In this document: in pieces, positions 1-7,278 of the stretch | How the letters are laid out: every line of letters begins with the position of its first letter | How positions within the stretch are numbered: position 1 is the stretch's first letter | Source: Bacteroidota bacterium | GTDB lineage: Bacteria; Bacteroidota; Bacteroidia; Flavobacteriales_F; PHOS-HE28 | Direction of reading: 5' to 3' | Assembly: GCA_023428865.1 (NCBI GenBank) | Contig: JAEYWT010000296.1 | Location: 1-10,188 of the forward strand | DNA: 10,188 bases | Position numbers and translations under genes: made by a program | The notes under the pieces: model-generated | Databases searched by the model: none | What the model was told of the DNA's origin: nothing | What the model saw: only the letters and a program-made list of their open reading frames with translations

Positions 1-2
1 GG

Positions 3-2243
3 GTCAATGTGGGTGTTCCAACAGCCATCCGTGGCACCCTGCAACTGAATGAAGGTGTGTTCAACGCCGCCAGTGCAGTAAGCCTCGTCAGCAATGCCAG
101 TGGCACCGGTCGCCTTGGGCCAGTGGATCCCACCGCTAGCTATTCCGGCAACCTCACCGTCAACCGCTTCATCCCCGCCGGTGCCACCAACTGGCGCATG
201 ATCGGCAGCTCCGTGGCCGGCCAGACGGTGAACAACCTACGTGACGACTTCACCACTGCCGGTTTCCCCGGTTCGCACAGCCCCAACTTCAGCAACCCCG
301 TGGGCAGCGGCATCCTGTGGCCAAGTATCCGCTGGTACGATGAGACGAACACCGGCGCTTCCATGAACGATGGTCTGGTGGGGGTGTCGGGAACTTCACA
401 GGCACTCAGCCCAGGACAGGGTTTTGCGGCCTGGTGCGGTACGGGCCTCCATACCACCACAGCCTTCAACATCGATGTCACCGGCCAACCGCACATCGCT
501 CATACGCCAATGGCTCTACCCATGAGCTATACCAACACCGGATCACCTGTGGTCGACGGCTGGAACATGGTGAGCAACCCGCTCCCAAGCCCAATCGCCT
601 TCGATCAGATCAGCCGCGGTGCCGATGTGGCCGACTACATCACCTACTTCAACCCCACCAATGGTAACCTGGCCACGTGGGATATCAGCGAAGGATTCGG
701 GTTGAATGGCGGCACGAACGTGATCCAAAGCAGCCAGGCCTTCTGGTTGAAAGCCAACGGCCCAGCGGTGAATACCACCGTTAGCGAGAGCGCCAAAGTG
801 AGCGGCAACACCGGCGGTCACTTCGGCGGCGCTCAGGTGCAGACCGCCAACCTGGTGCGTCTGCGTATCCAAAGCACCATCAACCAGTTCAGCGATGAGA
901 CCATTCTGGTCTTCAACAATGGTGTTCCGGCGCAAGACAGCTACGATGTGCCCAAGTATGTGTTCGCCCATCCCGATGCGCCGCAGATCGCTGCCATTTC
1001 CGATGAGGGCCACATGCTCGCCATCAACGCACACGGGCCTTATAGCACCGATATAAGTATCCCCATCACCGTGGATGTGGCCATCAACGGCCAGTACACC
1101 ATCGTGGCCGAAGGCTTGCACAACATCGGGCTCAGCTGCGTGCGTCTCGAAGACCTCGCCATGGGTACCATCATCCCCTTGGTGGAAGGCGCCACCTACA
1201 CCTTCACCGCATTGGCTACCGATGATGTGGACGAAGCTCGCTTCCTGCTGCACGCCAGTGCACCCGTGCAAATGGTGGCCACCGATGTCACTTGCAATGG
1301 CCGCGACGATGGCAGCGCCAGCATGGCCATCACCAACGGTCCGGTGGATGTGATCTGGTCCGATGCCGATGGTGCCGTACTGCTGGAGCAGAACAACGTA
1401 ATGCCCGGCAGCACCGAGCTGCAAGCCCTCTACGCTGGGGTATACACCGCACGCCTGGAAGGAGCCAGTGCCTGTGGCTCGCTCAGCACCACCTTCACCA
1501 TTGAACAGCCCAGCGCCCTAGAGGCCGAAGCCACCACCATGCCCAGCACCTGCCCCGAAAGCGAAGATGGCAGTATCGACATCCATGTGCTCGGTGGCCA
1601 AGTGCCCTACACGTACCAGTGGAGCAACGAAGCCACCACGGAACACCTCGAGGTGGCCGCTGGCACCTACACCGTGCTGATCACCGATGCCAACGGCTGC
1701 ACCCTTGCGCCGCAGGAATACGTGGTGGGCGCCGGTGAAGGACCCGATGCCGGCATCAGCGTGGAGAATACCCTGGTGCAGGTGGGAGAGGAGATCCTCT
1801 TCGCACCCAACACCCTCGAGGGCATTACCAACACCTGGGACTTCGGCGACGGCCACACCAGCAACGCGCTGGAAGCCGTACATAGCTACAGCCAGCCCGG
1901 CACCTATACCGTTACCCTCACCGTGGACAACAGCGAATGCATCAGCAGCACCACCTTGGAGTTGCAGGTGGAGACGACTACGGGCATAACTACCATCGTC
2001 GGCCCTAGTTTCAATGTGTGGGCCAGTGGCGATCAGATCATCATCGATCATAACCTCGAAGATGACCGACCCGTCCTGGTCAGCATTCTTGCTACCAATG
2101 GTCAGGTATTGCAGGAGTACCGCATACCCGGAACCTCCAAGCATATCGTTCTATCCGATCCTGCAGTGGCCTCTGGCGTCTATCTCGTGCGCGTAAGCAA
2201 CGGCAGACAGACGCGCACGTTCGCCCTTGCTCGAACGAATTGA
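3..2243 (+). CDS. Large T9SS-exported surface protein with SprB-like repeats and PKD domain (5' partial)
   Basis: The reading frame is open from the left edge, so the start and signal peptide lie outside; the GTG at base 9 is probably only an internal valine codon. About 745 residues are visible. In order they are a beta-rich N-terminal part with a pattern common in large Bacteroidota secreted proteins (RLGPVDPTASYSG, then RFIPAG..NWRMIGS at about 165-210), two SprB-like repeats (about 1281-1520 and 1540-1730; DVTCNGRDDGS and STCPESEDGS, each followed by a G(V/T)Y(T) strand), a PKD domain (about 1755-1973, WDFGDG at 1836-1853 and HSYSQPGTYTVTLTV), and a T9SS type A-like sorting domain (about 2010-2240; NGQVLQEY, SGVYLVRV). 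The tail lacks the usual YPNP motif and begins FNVWASGDQI, a known variant. It ends in a basic residue near the C-terminus. The likely role is a cell-surface or secreted adhesin or structural protein exported through the Por/Spr machinery and processed at the tail. The substrate is unknown. Its gene converges on the signalling cluster. Confidence 0.9.
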   Translation, partial: VNVGVPTAIRGTLQLNEGVFNAASAVSLVSNASGTGRLGPVDPTASYSGNLTVNRFIPAGATNWRMIGSSVAGQTVNNLRDDFTTAGFPGSHSPNFSNPVGSGILWPSIRWYDETNTGASMNDGLVGVSGTSQALSPGQGFAAWCGTGLHTTTAFNIDVTGQPHIAHTPMALPMSYTNTGSPVVDGWNMVSNPLPSPIAFDQISRGADVADYITYFNPTNGNLATWDISEGFGLNGGTNVIQSSQAFWLKANGPAVNTTVSESAKVSGNTGGHFGGAQVQTANLVRLRIQSTINQFSDETILVFNNGVPAQDSYDVPKYVFAHPDAPQIAAISDEGHMLAINAHGPYSTDISIPITVDVAINGQYTIVAEGLHNIGLSCVRLEDLAMGTIIPLVEGATYTFTALATDDVDEARFLLHASAPVQMVATDVTCNGRDDGSASMAITNGPVDVIWSDADGAVLLEQNNVMPGSTELQALYAGVYTARLEGASACGSLSTTFTIEQPSALEAEATTMPSTCPESEDGSIDIHVLGGQVPYTYQWSNEATTEHLEVAAGTYTVLITDANGCTLAPQEYVVGAGEGPDAGISVENTLVQVGEEILFAPNTLEGITNTWDFGDGHTSNALEAVHSYSQPGTYTVTLTVDNSECISSTTLELQVETTTGITTIVGPSFNVWASGDQIIIDHNLEDDRPVLVSILATNGQVLQEYRIPGTSKHIVLSDPAVASGVYLVRVSNGRQTRTFALARTN

Positions 2244-2266
2244 TGATGGATCGCTGAGCATCTTGG

Positions 2267-2298
2267 AGCCCCGACCGTAGCGTCGGGGTTCTTGTTTT
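2267..2298 (+). terminator. Intrinsic terminator of the T9SS surface protein gene
   Basis: CCCCGAC (2269-2275) pairs perfectly with GTCGGGG (2282-2288) across a 6-nt loop. The stem can extend by one G-T and one A-T pair to 2267 and 2290. It is followed by the T-rich CTTGTTTTG. It lies 23 nt after the stop codon of the plus-strand gene. Read from the other strand, the stem is followed by CTCCAAGATG, which is not U-rich, so it should be a weaker stop for the converging signalling operon. Confidence 0.85.
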
Positions 2299-2347
2299 GA
2301 TGACAACATCTACAGTGTGGTCCGCTAGCGTTGGATCAGCCGATTTT

Positions 2348-3505
2348 TCAACGTGGTAAACGCACCTCGAAAACCGTATTGCCCGGCACACTGGAGAAAC
2401 TGATCTCTCCACCCATGATGGATACGAACCGCTGCACGATGTTAAGTCCGAGGCCTGTGCCTTGGGAGGTGCCTGCATTACGTCCTCGATAGAAGCGCTC
2501 GAATAATTGGCCTTGATCCTCTTCCGGTATCCCCAGGCCCTCGTTGCGGACTGAAAGGTGTACCGACCGTGCATCCAACCGGGTGTGTAGGGTGATGGTA
2601 CTGTGCTCTGGTGAGTATTTCATCGCATTACTGAGCAGGTTGGTCAGCACCCTCACGACCATTTCATGATCGAGCAGAACGGTCCGTTCATCCCCCGCCG
2701 CTTCATGGATCAGCCGTTGACCGGTAAGGGCCAGCGGCTGCATATCGGCCAACACCTGTTCACCCAAGGTTACGATATCGAACTCCCTGGGCGAGCAAGT
2801 CGCCATGTGCTGGTCCAAGCTCTCCACGTCCAGCACGTGACCGAGCAAGGCCGTGAGCTCGCGCACCTTCGCGTGTATGCGGGTGGCTTGGCTACGCACC
2901 TTCTCCATCTCCGGCCCGGCGGCATACCGATCGATCAGGTCCACGGATCCTTGTATGATCGCAAGTGGGGTGCGGAACTCATGGCTGACCAACGAAACGA
3001 AACGCGATTTCAATGCATTCATACTTTGCTCATGTTCCAGCGCAGCCTTGATGCCCCGTTCGTTCACGCGTAAATGGGCATTCCGTTGCTCCTCTTCGCG
3101 CAGGCGCCTGATGAAGCCATGGCGTTCGATCGAATACCGCAACGTGCGGTACAGTATGCTCACATCCAATTCAGCTTTGGTCAGGTAGCTCTGTGCTCCT
3201 TCCCGCATGGCACCAAGGGCCATGTCTTCGTCATCCATCCCGGTAAGGACGACGATCGCTGTATCTGGATACACACGCCGGAGTCTGATCAATGTATCGA
3301 TCCCTTCACTATCCGGAAGGGTAAGGTCCAACAGGGCGCAGGCCACGGAGGCTTGCGGTAATTGGGCATCAAGCGCTTCCTTCAAGGTGTGCGCGGTGTG
3401 CAACCGGGCAGTACGGTATTCCGTTTCCTTCAGTAGTTCATTGATCAGGCGACTATCCCCAGGATTGTCCTCCACGAGCAGGATGGTGATGGACTCGTAC
3501 CCCAT
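2348..3505 (-). CDS. Receiver-histidine kinase hybrid (N-terminal REC, HisKA, HATPase_c), 385 aa
   Basis: The start is the ATG at 3505 (MGYESITILLVEDNPGD). The frame stays open upstream to 3676, but that part overlaps the preceding gene and has no receiver-like content. Receiver domain, residues 6-125: acidic pair E12/D13, phosphoacceptor D60 (ALLDLTLPDSEG), T88 and K110 (YLTKAE). A short helical linker follows (about 130-165), then HisKA with H175 (SLVSHEFRTPL), and HATPase_c with N-box N293 (TNLLSNAMKYSP), G1 box NEGLG (321-325) and G2 box GTGLGLN (349-355). The first G1 position is Asn where many kinases have Asp; Asn occurs here in other kinases with the same FERFYR context, so activity is probably retained. 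No membrane segment is seen. It begins 7 nt after the stop of the single-domain regulator, so it is likely co-transcribed and reinitiated. The role is a soluble kinase controlled by its own receiver, which probably accepts phosphate from another kinase. There is no output or HPt domain. Confidence 0.93.
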   Translation of the reverse strand: MGYESITILLVEDNPGDSRLINELLKETEYRTARLHTAHTLKEALDAQLPQASVACALLDLTLPDSEGIDTLIRLRRVYPDTAIVVLTGMDDEDMALGAMREGAQSYLTKAELDVSILYRTLRYSIERHGFIRRLREEEQRNAHLRVNERGIKAALEHEQSMNALKSRFVSLVSHEFRTPLAIIQGSVDLIDRYAAGPEMEKVRSQATRIHAKVRELTALLGHVLDVESLDQHMATCSPREFDIVTLGEQVLADMQPLALTGQRLIHEAAGDERTVLLDHEMVVRVLTNLLSNAMKYSPEHSTITLHTRLDARSVHLSVRNEGLGIPEEDQGQLFERFYRGRNAGTSQGTGLGLNIVQRFVSIMGGEISFSSVPGNTVFEVRLPR

Positions 3506-3512
3506 GAGCGCA

Positions 3513-3944
3513 CTACGTTTTCGGTAAGTGTACCAAGGAGAGCCAGAATTCCTGGATCTGTTTGACCACCTCCATGAAGGTATGTAGAGCCAAGGGTTTG
3601 CTGATGTAGCAATTGGCATGCTGGGTATAACATGCCAAGATGTCCCCTTCCGCTTCGGAGGTGGTGAGCACCACAACAGGGATCACCTTCCATTGATCAT
3701 GGCTCTTGATCCGCTGTAGCACCTCATGCCCGTTCAATTTGGGCAGGTTGAGGTCCAGCAGGACGAGATCAGGTACCGCTCTGGGGTCGTCCGTGCTCAC
3801 ACGTTCCAAGTAGCGTATGGCCTCTGCACCATCTCCCACCACGTTCAATTCGTGCAGGACAACACTTTCCTTTAGGGCCTCTCGCGTCAAGCGGATATCG
3901 CCTGGATTGTCCTCTACGAGAAGGATATTGATCAAGCGTGTCAT
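3513..3944 (-). CDS. Single-domain response regulator, Rcp1/CheY-like, 143 aa
   Basis: The protein is a lone receiver with no output domain. It begins MTRLINILLVEDNPGD, with acidic E11/D12, phosphoacceptor D64 (LVLLDLNLPKLNG), T94/T95 (VVLTTS) and K116 (YISKPL). The VEDNPGD start, the LPKLNGHEVL segment and the HANCYISKP loop are typical of the Rcp1 class, the partners of phytochrome-like kinases. Its ATG overlaps the TGA of the upstream PAS kinase as ATGA (3941-3944), which implies translational coupling and makes it the probable cognate phosphoacceptor. It likely relays phosphate or signals by dimerising or by protein contact. The short tail after K116 (WLSLVHLPKT) holds no further domain. 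The exact downstream target cannot be read from the sequence; the receiver-kinase encoded immediately after it is one candidate. Confidence 0.95.
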   Translation of the reverse strand: MTRLINILLVEDNPGDIRLTREALKESVVLHELNVVGDGAEAIRYLERVSTDDPRAVPDLVLLDLNLPKLNGHEVLQRIKSHDQWKVIPVVVLTTSEAEGDILACYTQHANCYISKPLALHTFMEVVKQIQEFWLSLVHLPKT

Positions 3945-5875
3945 CCGCCAGAGCGTTTAATGGTGAAGAAGAAGGTGGTGCCCTTCCCCGGCTGTGAAGT
4001 GAACCAGACATTGCCACCATAGCGGTGGATGATCTTCCGTACCACGGCCAATCCGATACCGGAGCCGGTGTAGGTCCATCTATCGTGTAGTCGTTTGAAC
4101 GGGATGAAGACTTTTTCCTTGTACTCTTCCTCGATCCCGATACCATTGTCGGTCACGGAGAAAAGATGGTATTCATCATCCAGACGATACTTGATATCGA
4201 CTTGGGGGACTGCGTGAGGCTGATGGAATTTCATGGCATTGCCGATCAGGTTCTGCATCACCTGTACCATTTCGCTCTGGCATGCACGCAGGCTCGGAAG
4301 TTCCGTGCTCGTCACCACCGCCCCGGATTCTGCGATCGCCGCCGTGAGGTTGGCTCGCACCTGTTCCAACACCACTTGCATATCGACCGCCTCGATCGTC
4401 ACTGGTCGTCCCAACATCGAGTATGACAAGAGGTCGTTGATGAGCTGCTTCATCCGCACGGTTCCATCCACTGCGAACGCGATGAATTCATTGGCATCAC
4501 TGTCCAATTTATCCTTGTAGCGTCGTTCCAGGAGTTGTACGTAGCTGGACACCATGCGCAAGGGTTCTTGTAGATCGTGCGATGCGATGTACGCGAACTG
4601 CTCCAGTTCGATGTTCTGTCGTTTGAGCTGTTCCCGGTGGGCTTCCAGTTCCTGCTCCCATCGTTTGCGTTCCGTAATGTCCGTGGACAGCAGGAACAAT
4701 CCGTCGATGGCGGGCTGTATGCTCATGGCGAATTGGCCGACCTTACCGTTGGGGAACTTGAACTCCACATCGAGCTTTTCGGCGACACGCTCCGTCATGC
4801 ACCTCTCCAATACGGGGAATAGCGGGTGCTTCTCGATACCCGGGTAAACCTCCATCAGGGAACGACCGATGAGTTCATCTCGGCTGTGTTCGCTGCGGGA
4901 AGCGGTGGTCATATTCACGAAAACGTACCGCCAATCGAAACCGATGATGGAAACACCTTCCATCATGCTGTCCAGCGCATGGTAGTAGCGCTGCTCGCTG
5001 ATGCGCAAGGCCTCTTCGGCTTTCTTCCTGTCCGTGATGTCGCTGGACAAGATGAAGAGCCCATCTGCCATGGGTTGGATGCTCAACTGGAATACGCCCT
5101 TGGTGCCATCGGGGAAAACGAATTCGTTCTCCATGATCCGTGCGCACTGGTCGGTCATGCAGGTCTCCAGGACACCGAATAATGGGGTGTGCTCAATGCC
5201 CGGGTACATTTCCATCATGGTATGGCCCAGCAGTTCATCGCGGGTGTATCGGCTCTGGGCGATCACTGCATCGTTCAGATACGTGTAACGCCAACCACGG
5301 TCGATGATCTGCACGCCCTCCATCATCTTGTCGAGGGCATCGTGATACCGTTTTTCGGTTTGGATCAAGGCATTGCTCCGTTCAACGATGCGACTTTCCA
5401 AAGTCCGGTTCAGCTCACGTACCTCCATCTCTGCTTTCTTCCTGTCGGTGATGTCATGGGCGAATTTGGAAGCGCCGATGATCTCACCTTGTTCATTCCG
5501 TATGGGCGAAATGGTCAAGGAGACATCCACCAACGAGCCATCCTTCCGCCTCCGAACCGTTTCATAGTGTTTCACATAGCCGCCTTTCACGAACACCTCC
5601 TGTTCGATGGCACGTTTTTCATCAAGCCTATCCGGGGGGAAGAGTATCGTGATGGGCTTACCGATGACCTCTTTCGCAGTATACCCGAAAACACGTTCTG
5701 CACCGGGGTTCCAACTGGTGATGATGCCGTTTCGGTCTTTGCCGATGATGGCGTCATGCGATGTCTGGATGAATGCGGTCAGGAGACGTTGTTCATCCAA
5801 TGTCATCATCCGTGTTGGGATCTCGTTCTCCATGGGGTCCCGATTCATCCATGTACCATCAGGCCGAAGATCCAT
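3941..5875 (-). CDS. Soluble PAS-PAS-PAS histidine kinase (bacteriophytochrome-type HisKA), up to 644 aa
   Basis: Numbering is from the ATG at 5875. PAS1 is about residues 30-145 (AIIGKDRNGIITSWN, ending FAHDITDRKKAE). PAS2 is about 176-288 and PAS3 about 296-408; these two are tandem copies of each other. A coiled helix (about 405-425) leads to HisKA with H433 (FAYIASHDLQEPLRM), then HATPase_c with N546 (QNLIGNAMKF), G1 DNGIG (576-580) and G2 GSGIGLA (604-610). All catalytic motifs are intact. The SHDLQEPLR H-box is the type found in Cph1-like and many PAS kinases that pair with Rcp1-type regulators, and such a regulator follows with an ATGA overlap. There are no transmembrane segments, so the input is cytoplasmic; the PAS ligand or cofactor is not evident. 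The start is uncertain: AAGGA directly abuts the ATG at 5875, and ATGs at 5848 (M10), 5833 (M15) and M23/M24 are alternatives that all leave PAS1 whole. The gap to the upstream gene is 42 nt. Confidence 0.94.
   Translation of the reverse strand: MDLRPDGTWMNRDPMENEIPTRMMTLDEQRLLTAFIQTSHDAIIGKDRNGIITSWNPGAERVFGYTAKEVIGKPITILFPPDRLDEKRAIEQEVFVKGGYVKHYETVRRRKDGSLVDVSLTISPIRNEQGEIIGASKFAHDITDRKKAEMEVRELNRTLESRIVERSNALIQTEKRYHDALDKMMEGVQIIDRGWRYTYLNDAVIAQSRYTRDELLGHTMMEMYPGIEHTPLFGVLETCMTDQCARIMENEFVFPDGTKGVFQLSIQPMADGLFILSSDITDRKKAEEALRISEQRYYHALDSMMEGVSIIGFDWRYVFVNMTTASRSEHSRDELIGRSLMEVYPGIEKHPLFPVLERCMTERVAEKLDVEFKFPNGKVGQFAMSIQPAIDGLFLLSTDITERKRWEQELEAHREQLKRQNIELEQFAYIASHDLQEPLRMVSSYVQLLERRYKDKLDSDANEFIAFAVDGTVRMKQLINDLLSYSMLGRPVTIEAVDMQVVLEQVRANLTAAIAESGAVVTSTELPSLRACQSEMVQVMQNLIGNAMKFHQPHAVPQVDIKYRLDDEYHLFSVTDNGIGIEEEYKEKVFIPFKRLHDRWTYTGSGIGLAVVRKIIHRYGGNVWFTSQPGKGTTFFFTIKRSGG
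4652..5350 (-). repeat. Tandem PAS duplication inside the histidine kinase (period 120 aa)
   Basis: Residues 176-288 (5350-5012) and 296-408 (4990-4652) align without gaps at a 120-residue (360-bp) offset, with more than half of positions identical by eye. Shared landmarks are RY..ALD.MMEGV, WRY, RDEL.G, ME.YPGIE..PLF.VLE.CMT, SIQP..DGLF.LS.DIT. This points to an internal duplication of one PAS unit, not two independently acquired PAS domains. PAS1 is of a different subtype. Confidence 0.85.
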
Positions 5876-5917
5876 TCCTTGAAGAGTGGCGATCTTTCGA
5901 AACTGTTCCGGAGGGTT

Positions 5918-7003
5918 TCATATCCGTGCAAGTTTTTCCAACCGTGGTCTGTCCAAGATGCGAATGTCCCGCCCCTCTACACCGATCATATGATCCTCTT
6001 TCAGGTCTGATAAGCAGCGGATCAACGATTCAGTAGCGGTTCCGACCACGGAGGCCAGATCTTCGCGTGTCACCCGGATACCAAGTCCGGGTTCCTCGGT
6101 CTTCGCATAGCGGTCATGGATGCGAAGCAGGGATCGCGCAACGCGCTGCCTAATGCTGGCATAAGCCAGTTCCAACAGATGTACCTTACGCTCTTCCACA
6201 TCGTGCGCCAAGAGCTTGATGAAACAATTGCTCACATCGGGGTCGCGCTGGAGCAAGGCGAGCAGTTCTTCGGTCGGTATAAGTGCCACCTCGGTCGATT
6301 CTACGGCCATGGCACATTCGGTGGCACGGCCGAATTCCAATAACCCGGATATGCCAATGAATTCAGAAGGACCATAGAAGCCTGTGCTGAACTCCTTGTC
6401 ATCCTTGTTGATCTTGGACGTACGCACCTTGCCCTTGACGATATACGGTATATGCTCAAGGGTGTCCCCTTCACGGAACAGGACTTCCCTGTCCTTGAAG
6501 ACCTGTTTCTTCCTTCCCTTGCGCAGATTCTTCAATACATCTAGGCCACGTGCGGTGTCCATGAAGCGTTCAAAGCCTTCCAGACCATCGGTGAAATCCC
6601 GGCGAAAGAGAGCGCTGCGCTTCAATCGACCTTCCACGGCCGACAGGAGCTCCTTCGCTTGTACAGGCTTGGTCAGGTAATCATCCGCACCCAGGTCCAT
6701 GCCTTTGCGCACATCCGCACGCTCTGCTTTTCCACTGAGGAATATGAAAGGGATCTCAGCTGTCCGAAGCTCGCGGCCCAGCTCTTGGAGCACGCCATAG
6801 CCATCTAATCCAGGCATACTGACATCACACAGAATGAGATCAGGCATCTCCTTTCGGGTCATCTCCACCCCGATCGGACCCGAAGCTGCTTTCAACGTTC
6901 TATATCCTTCCAACTCCAGTAGCTCGGAAGTGATGTGGAGCATGTCCGGGTCGTCCTCGATGATCATGATGGTCTTCATGTCGTTCGCATCGAGCATTGA
7001 CAT
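5918..7003 (-). CDS. Receiver-Crp/Fnr fusion transcription factor, 361 aa
   Basis: The N-terminal receiver (about residues 10-125) has acidic E16/D17/D18, phosphoacceptor D60 (DLILCDVSMPGLDG), S90 (FIFLSG) and K112 (YLTKPV). A helical linker (about 130-170) leads to a cNMP-binding fold (about 170-280; FREGD.LEHIPYIVKGKV) and a Crp-type HTH (about 310-345; TREDLASVVGTATESLIR). E325 and R329 of the recognition helix align with CRP E181/R185 and FNR E209/R213, so a core half-site containing GA is expected. The cAMP-contact residues of CRP (E72, R82, S83) align here with I218, T228 and E229, so cAMP binding is unlikely. There is no FNR-like N-terminal cysteine cluster. Phosphorylation of D60 is therefore the likely switch (inference). 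This architecture recurs in Bacteroidota. It is the first gene of the minus-strand group and its only DNA-binding product. Starts at 7003, 6997 and 6979 (MKTIMIIEDD) are all possible. Confidence 0.93.
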   Translation of the reverse strand: MSMLDANDMKTIMIIEDDPDMLHITSELLELEGYRTLKAASGPIGVEMTRKEMPDLILCDVSMPGLDGYGVLQELGRELRTAEIPFIFLSGKAERADVRKGMDLGADDYLTKPVQAKELLSAVEGRLKRSALFRRDFTDGLEGFERFMDTARGLDVLKNLRKGRKKQVFKDREVLFREGDTLEHIPYIVKGKVRTSKINKDDKEFSTGFYGPSEFIGISGLLEFGRATECAMAVESTEVALIPTEELLALLQRDPDVSNCFIKLLAHDVEERKVHLLELAYASIRQRVARSLLRIHDRYAKTEEPGLGIRVTREDLASVVGTATESLIRCLSDLKEDHMIGVEGRDIRILDRPRLEKLARI

Positions 7004-7141
7004 CCAACGGTCCCAATTATCGCACCACCACGCTGTCCCGGAACAAGGGCACAGGATCGCGGCCTCCTTTGACTGAATGGCAAGTCGACCTCAGCTCTGC
7101 GCGCGAGGTACATCACCCACGCCGCAAGAACGGTATGGGTT

Positions 7142-7163
7142 GGAGCGTGCATGGGATCGCTCC
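7142..7163. promoter_or_regulatory. Stem-loop 1 with CATGGGA in the loop
   Basis: GGAGCG (7142-7147) and CGCTCC (7158-7163) form a perfect 6-bp inverted repeat around a 10-nt loop that contains CATGGGA (7150-7156). It could extend with two T-G wobbles outward if transcribed from the plus strand. There is no following T-run, so it is not an intrinsic terminator. It is either a protein-binding dyad or a leader RNA hairpin. Confidence 0.45.
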
Positions 7164-7174
7164 GGTCGATCTTA

Positions 7175-7201
7175 TGTCATACATGGGAGAGCTGTATGAC
7201 A
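7175..7201. promoter_or_regulatory. Perfect 9-bp inverted repeat, candidate operator or RNA hairpin
   Basis: TGTCATACA (7175-7183) and TGTATGACA (7193-7201) are exact inverted repeats separated by 9 nt. This is the longest perfect dyad I found between the two divergent genes. It lies 172 nt upstream of the Crp/Fnr-fusion start and about 380 nt upstream of the T9SS gene. No U-tract follows on either strand, so a terminator is unlikely. The TGTCA...TGACA ends recall Crp-family half-sites, but the spacing is wider than a standard CRP or FNR box. Confidence 0.5.
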
Positions 7202-7262
7202 CGCCGTAAAGGTGCGTCAAATTCCGCCTGGATCAACATAGAGTTATAATTGGTTTCCAACG

Positions 7263-7278
7263 ATCACTGTTTATCACT
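7263..7278. repeat. Direct repeat ATCACT with 10-bp period
   Basis: ATCACT occurs at 7263-7268 and 7273-7278, exactly one helical turn apart. A further ATCA follows at 7284, 11 bp on. Such phasing is typical of tandem binding sites on one DNA face, but six-base repeats can arise by chance. Confidence 0.3.

Noticed and set aside
543..1424. Long open frame on the minus strand inside the T9SS protein gene (293 codons)
   Set aside because: It is rich in Gly, His, Ala and Val with no recognisable domain. It lies opposite a well-supported gene and is the usual antisense artefact of GC-rich codon use. The same holds for 1518-2144.
3506..3676. N-terminal extension of the receiver-kinase
   Set aside because: It overlaps the coding part of the single-domain regulator, and the 57 extra residues (rich in Trp, Ser, Pro and Arg) do not resemble any domain. 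The receiver begins directly after the ATG at 3505.
5189..6010. Long plus-strand open frame (273 codons) opposite the PAS kinase
   Set aside because: No domain, and it spans the end of the Crp/Fnr gene, the intergenic gap and half of the kinase gene. It is an antisense artefact.
6997..7209. Small plus-strand frames (70 codons from 6997; 40 codons from the ATG at 7077)
   Set aside because: The first overlaps the start of the Crp/Fnr gene on the other strand. Neither has a ribosome binding site or any recognisable protein feature. The GC-rich composition left me short of certainty.
7245..7252. TATAATTG as a Bacteroidota -7 promoter element
   Set aside because: One mismatch to TAnnTTTG and no TTTG-like element at the proper upstream distance. 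It is mentioned only within the intergenic description.
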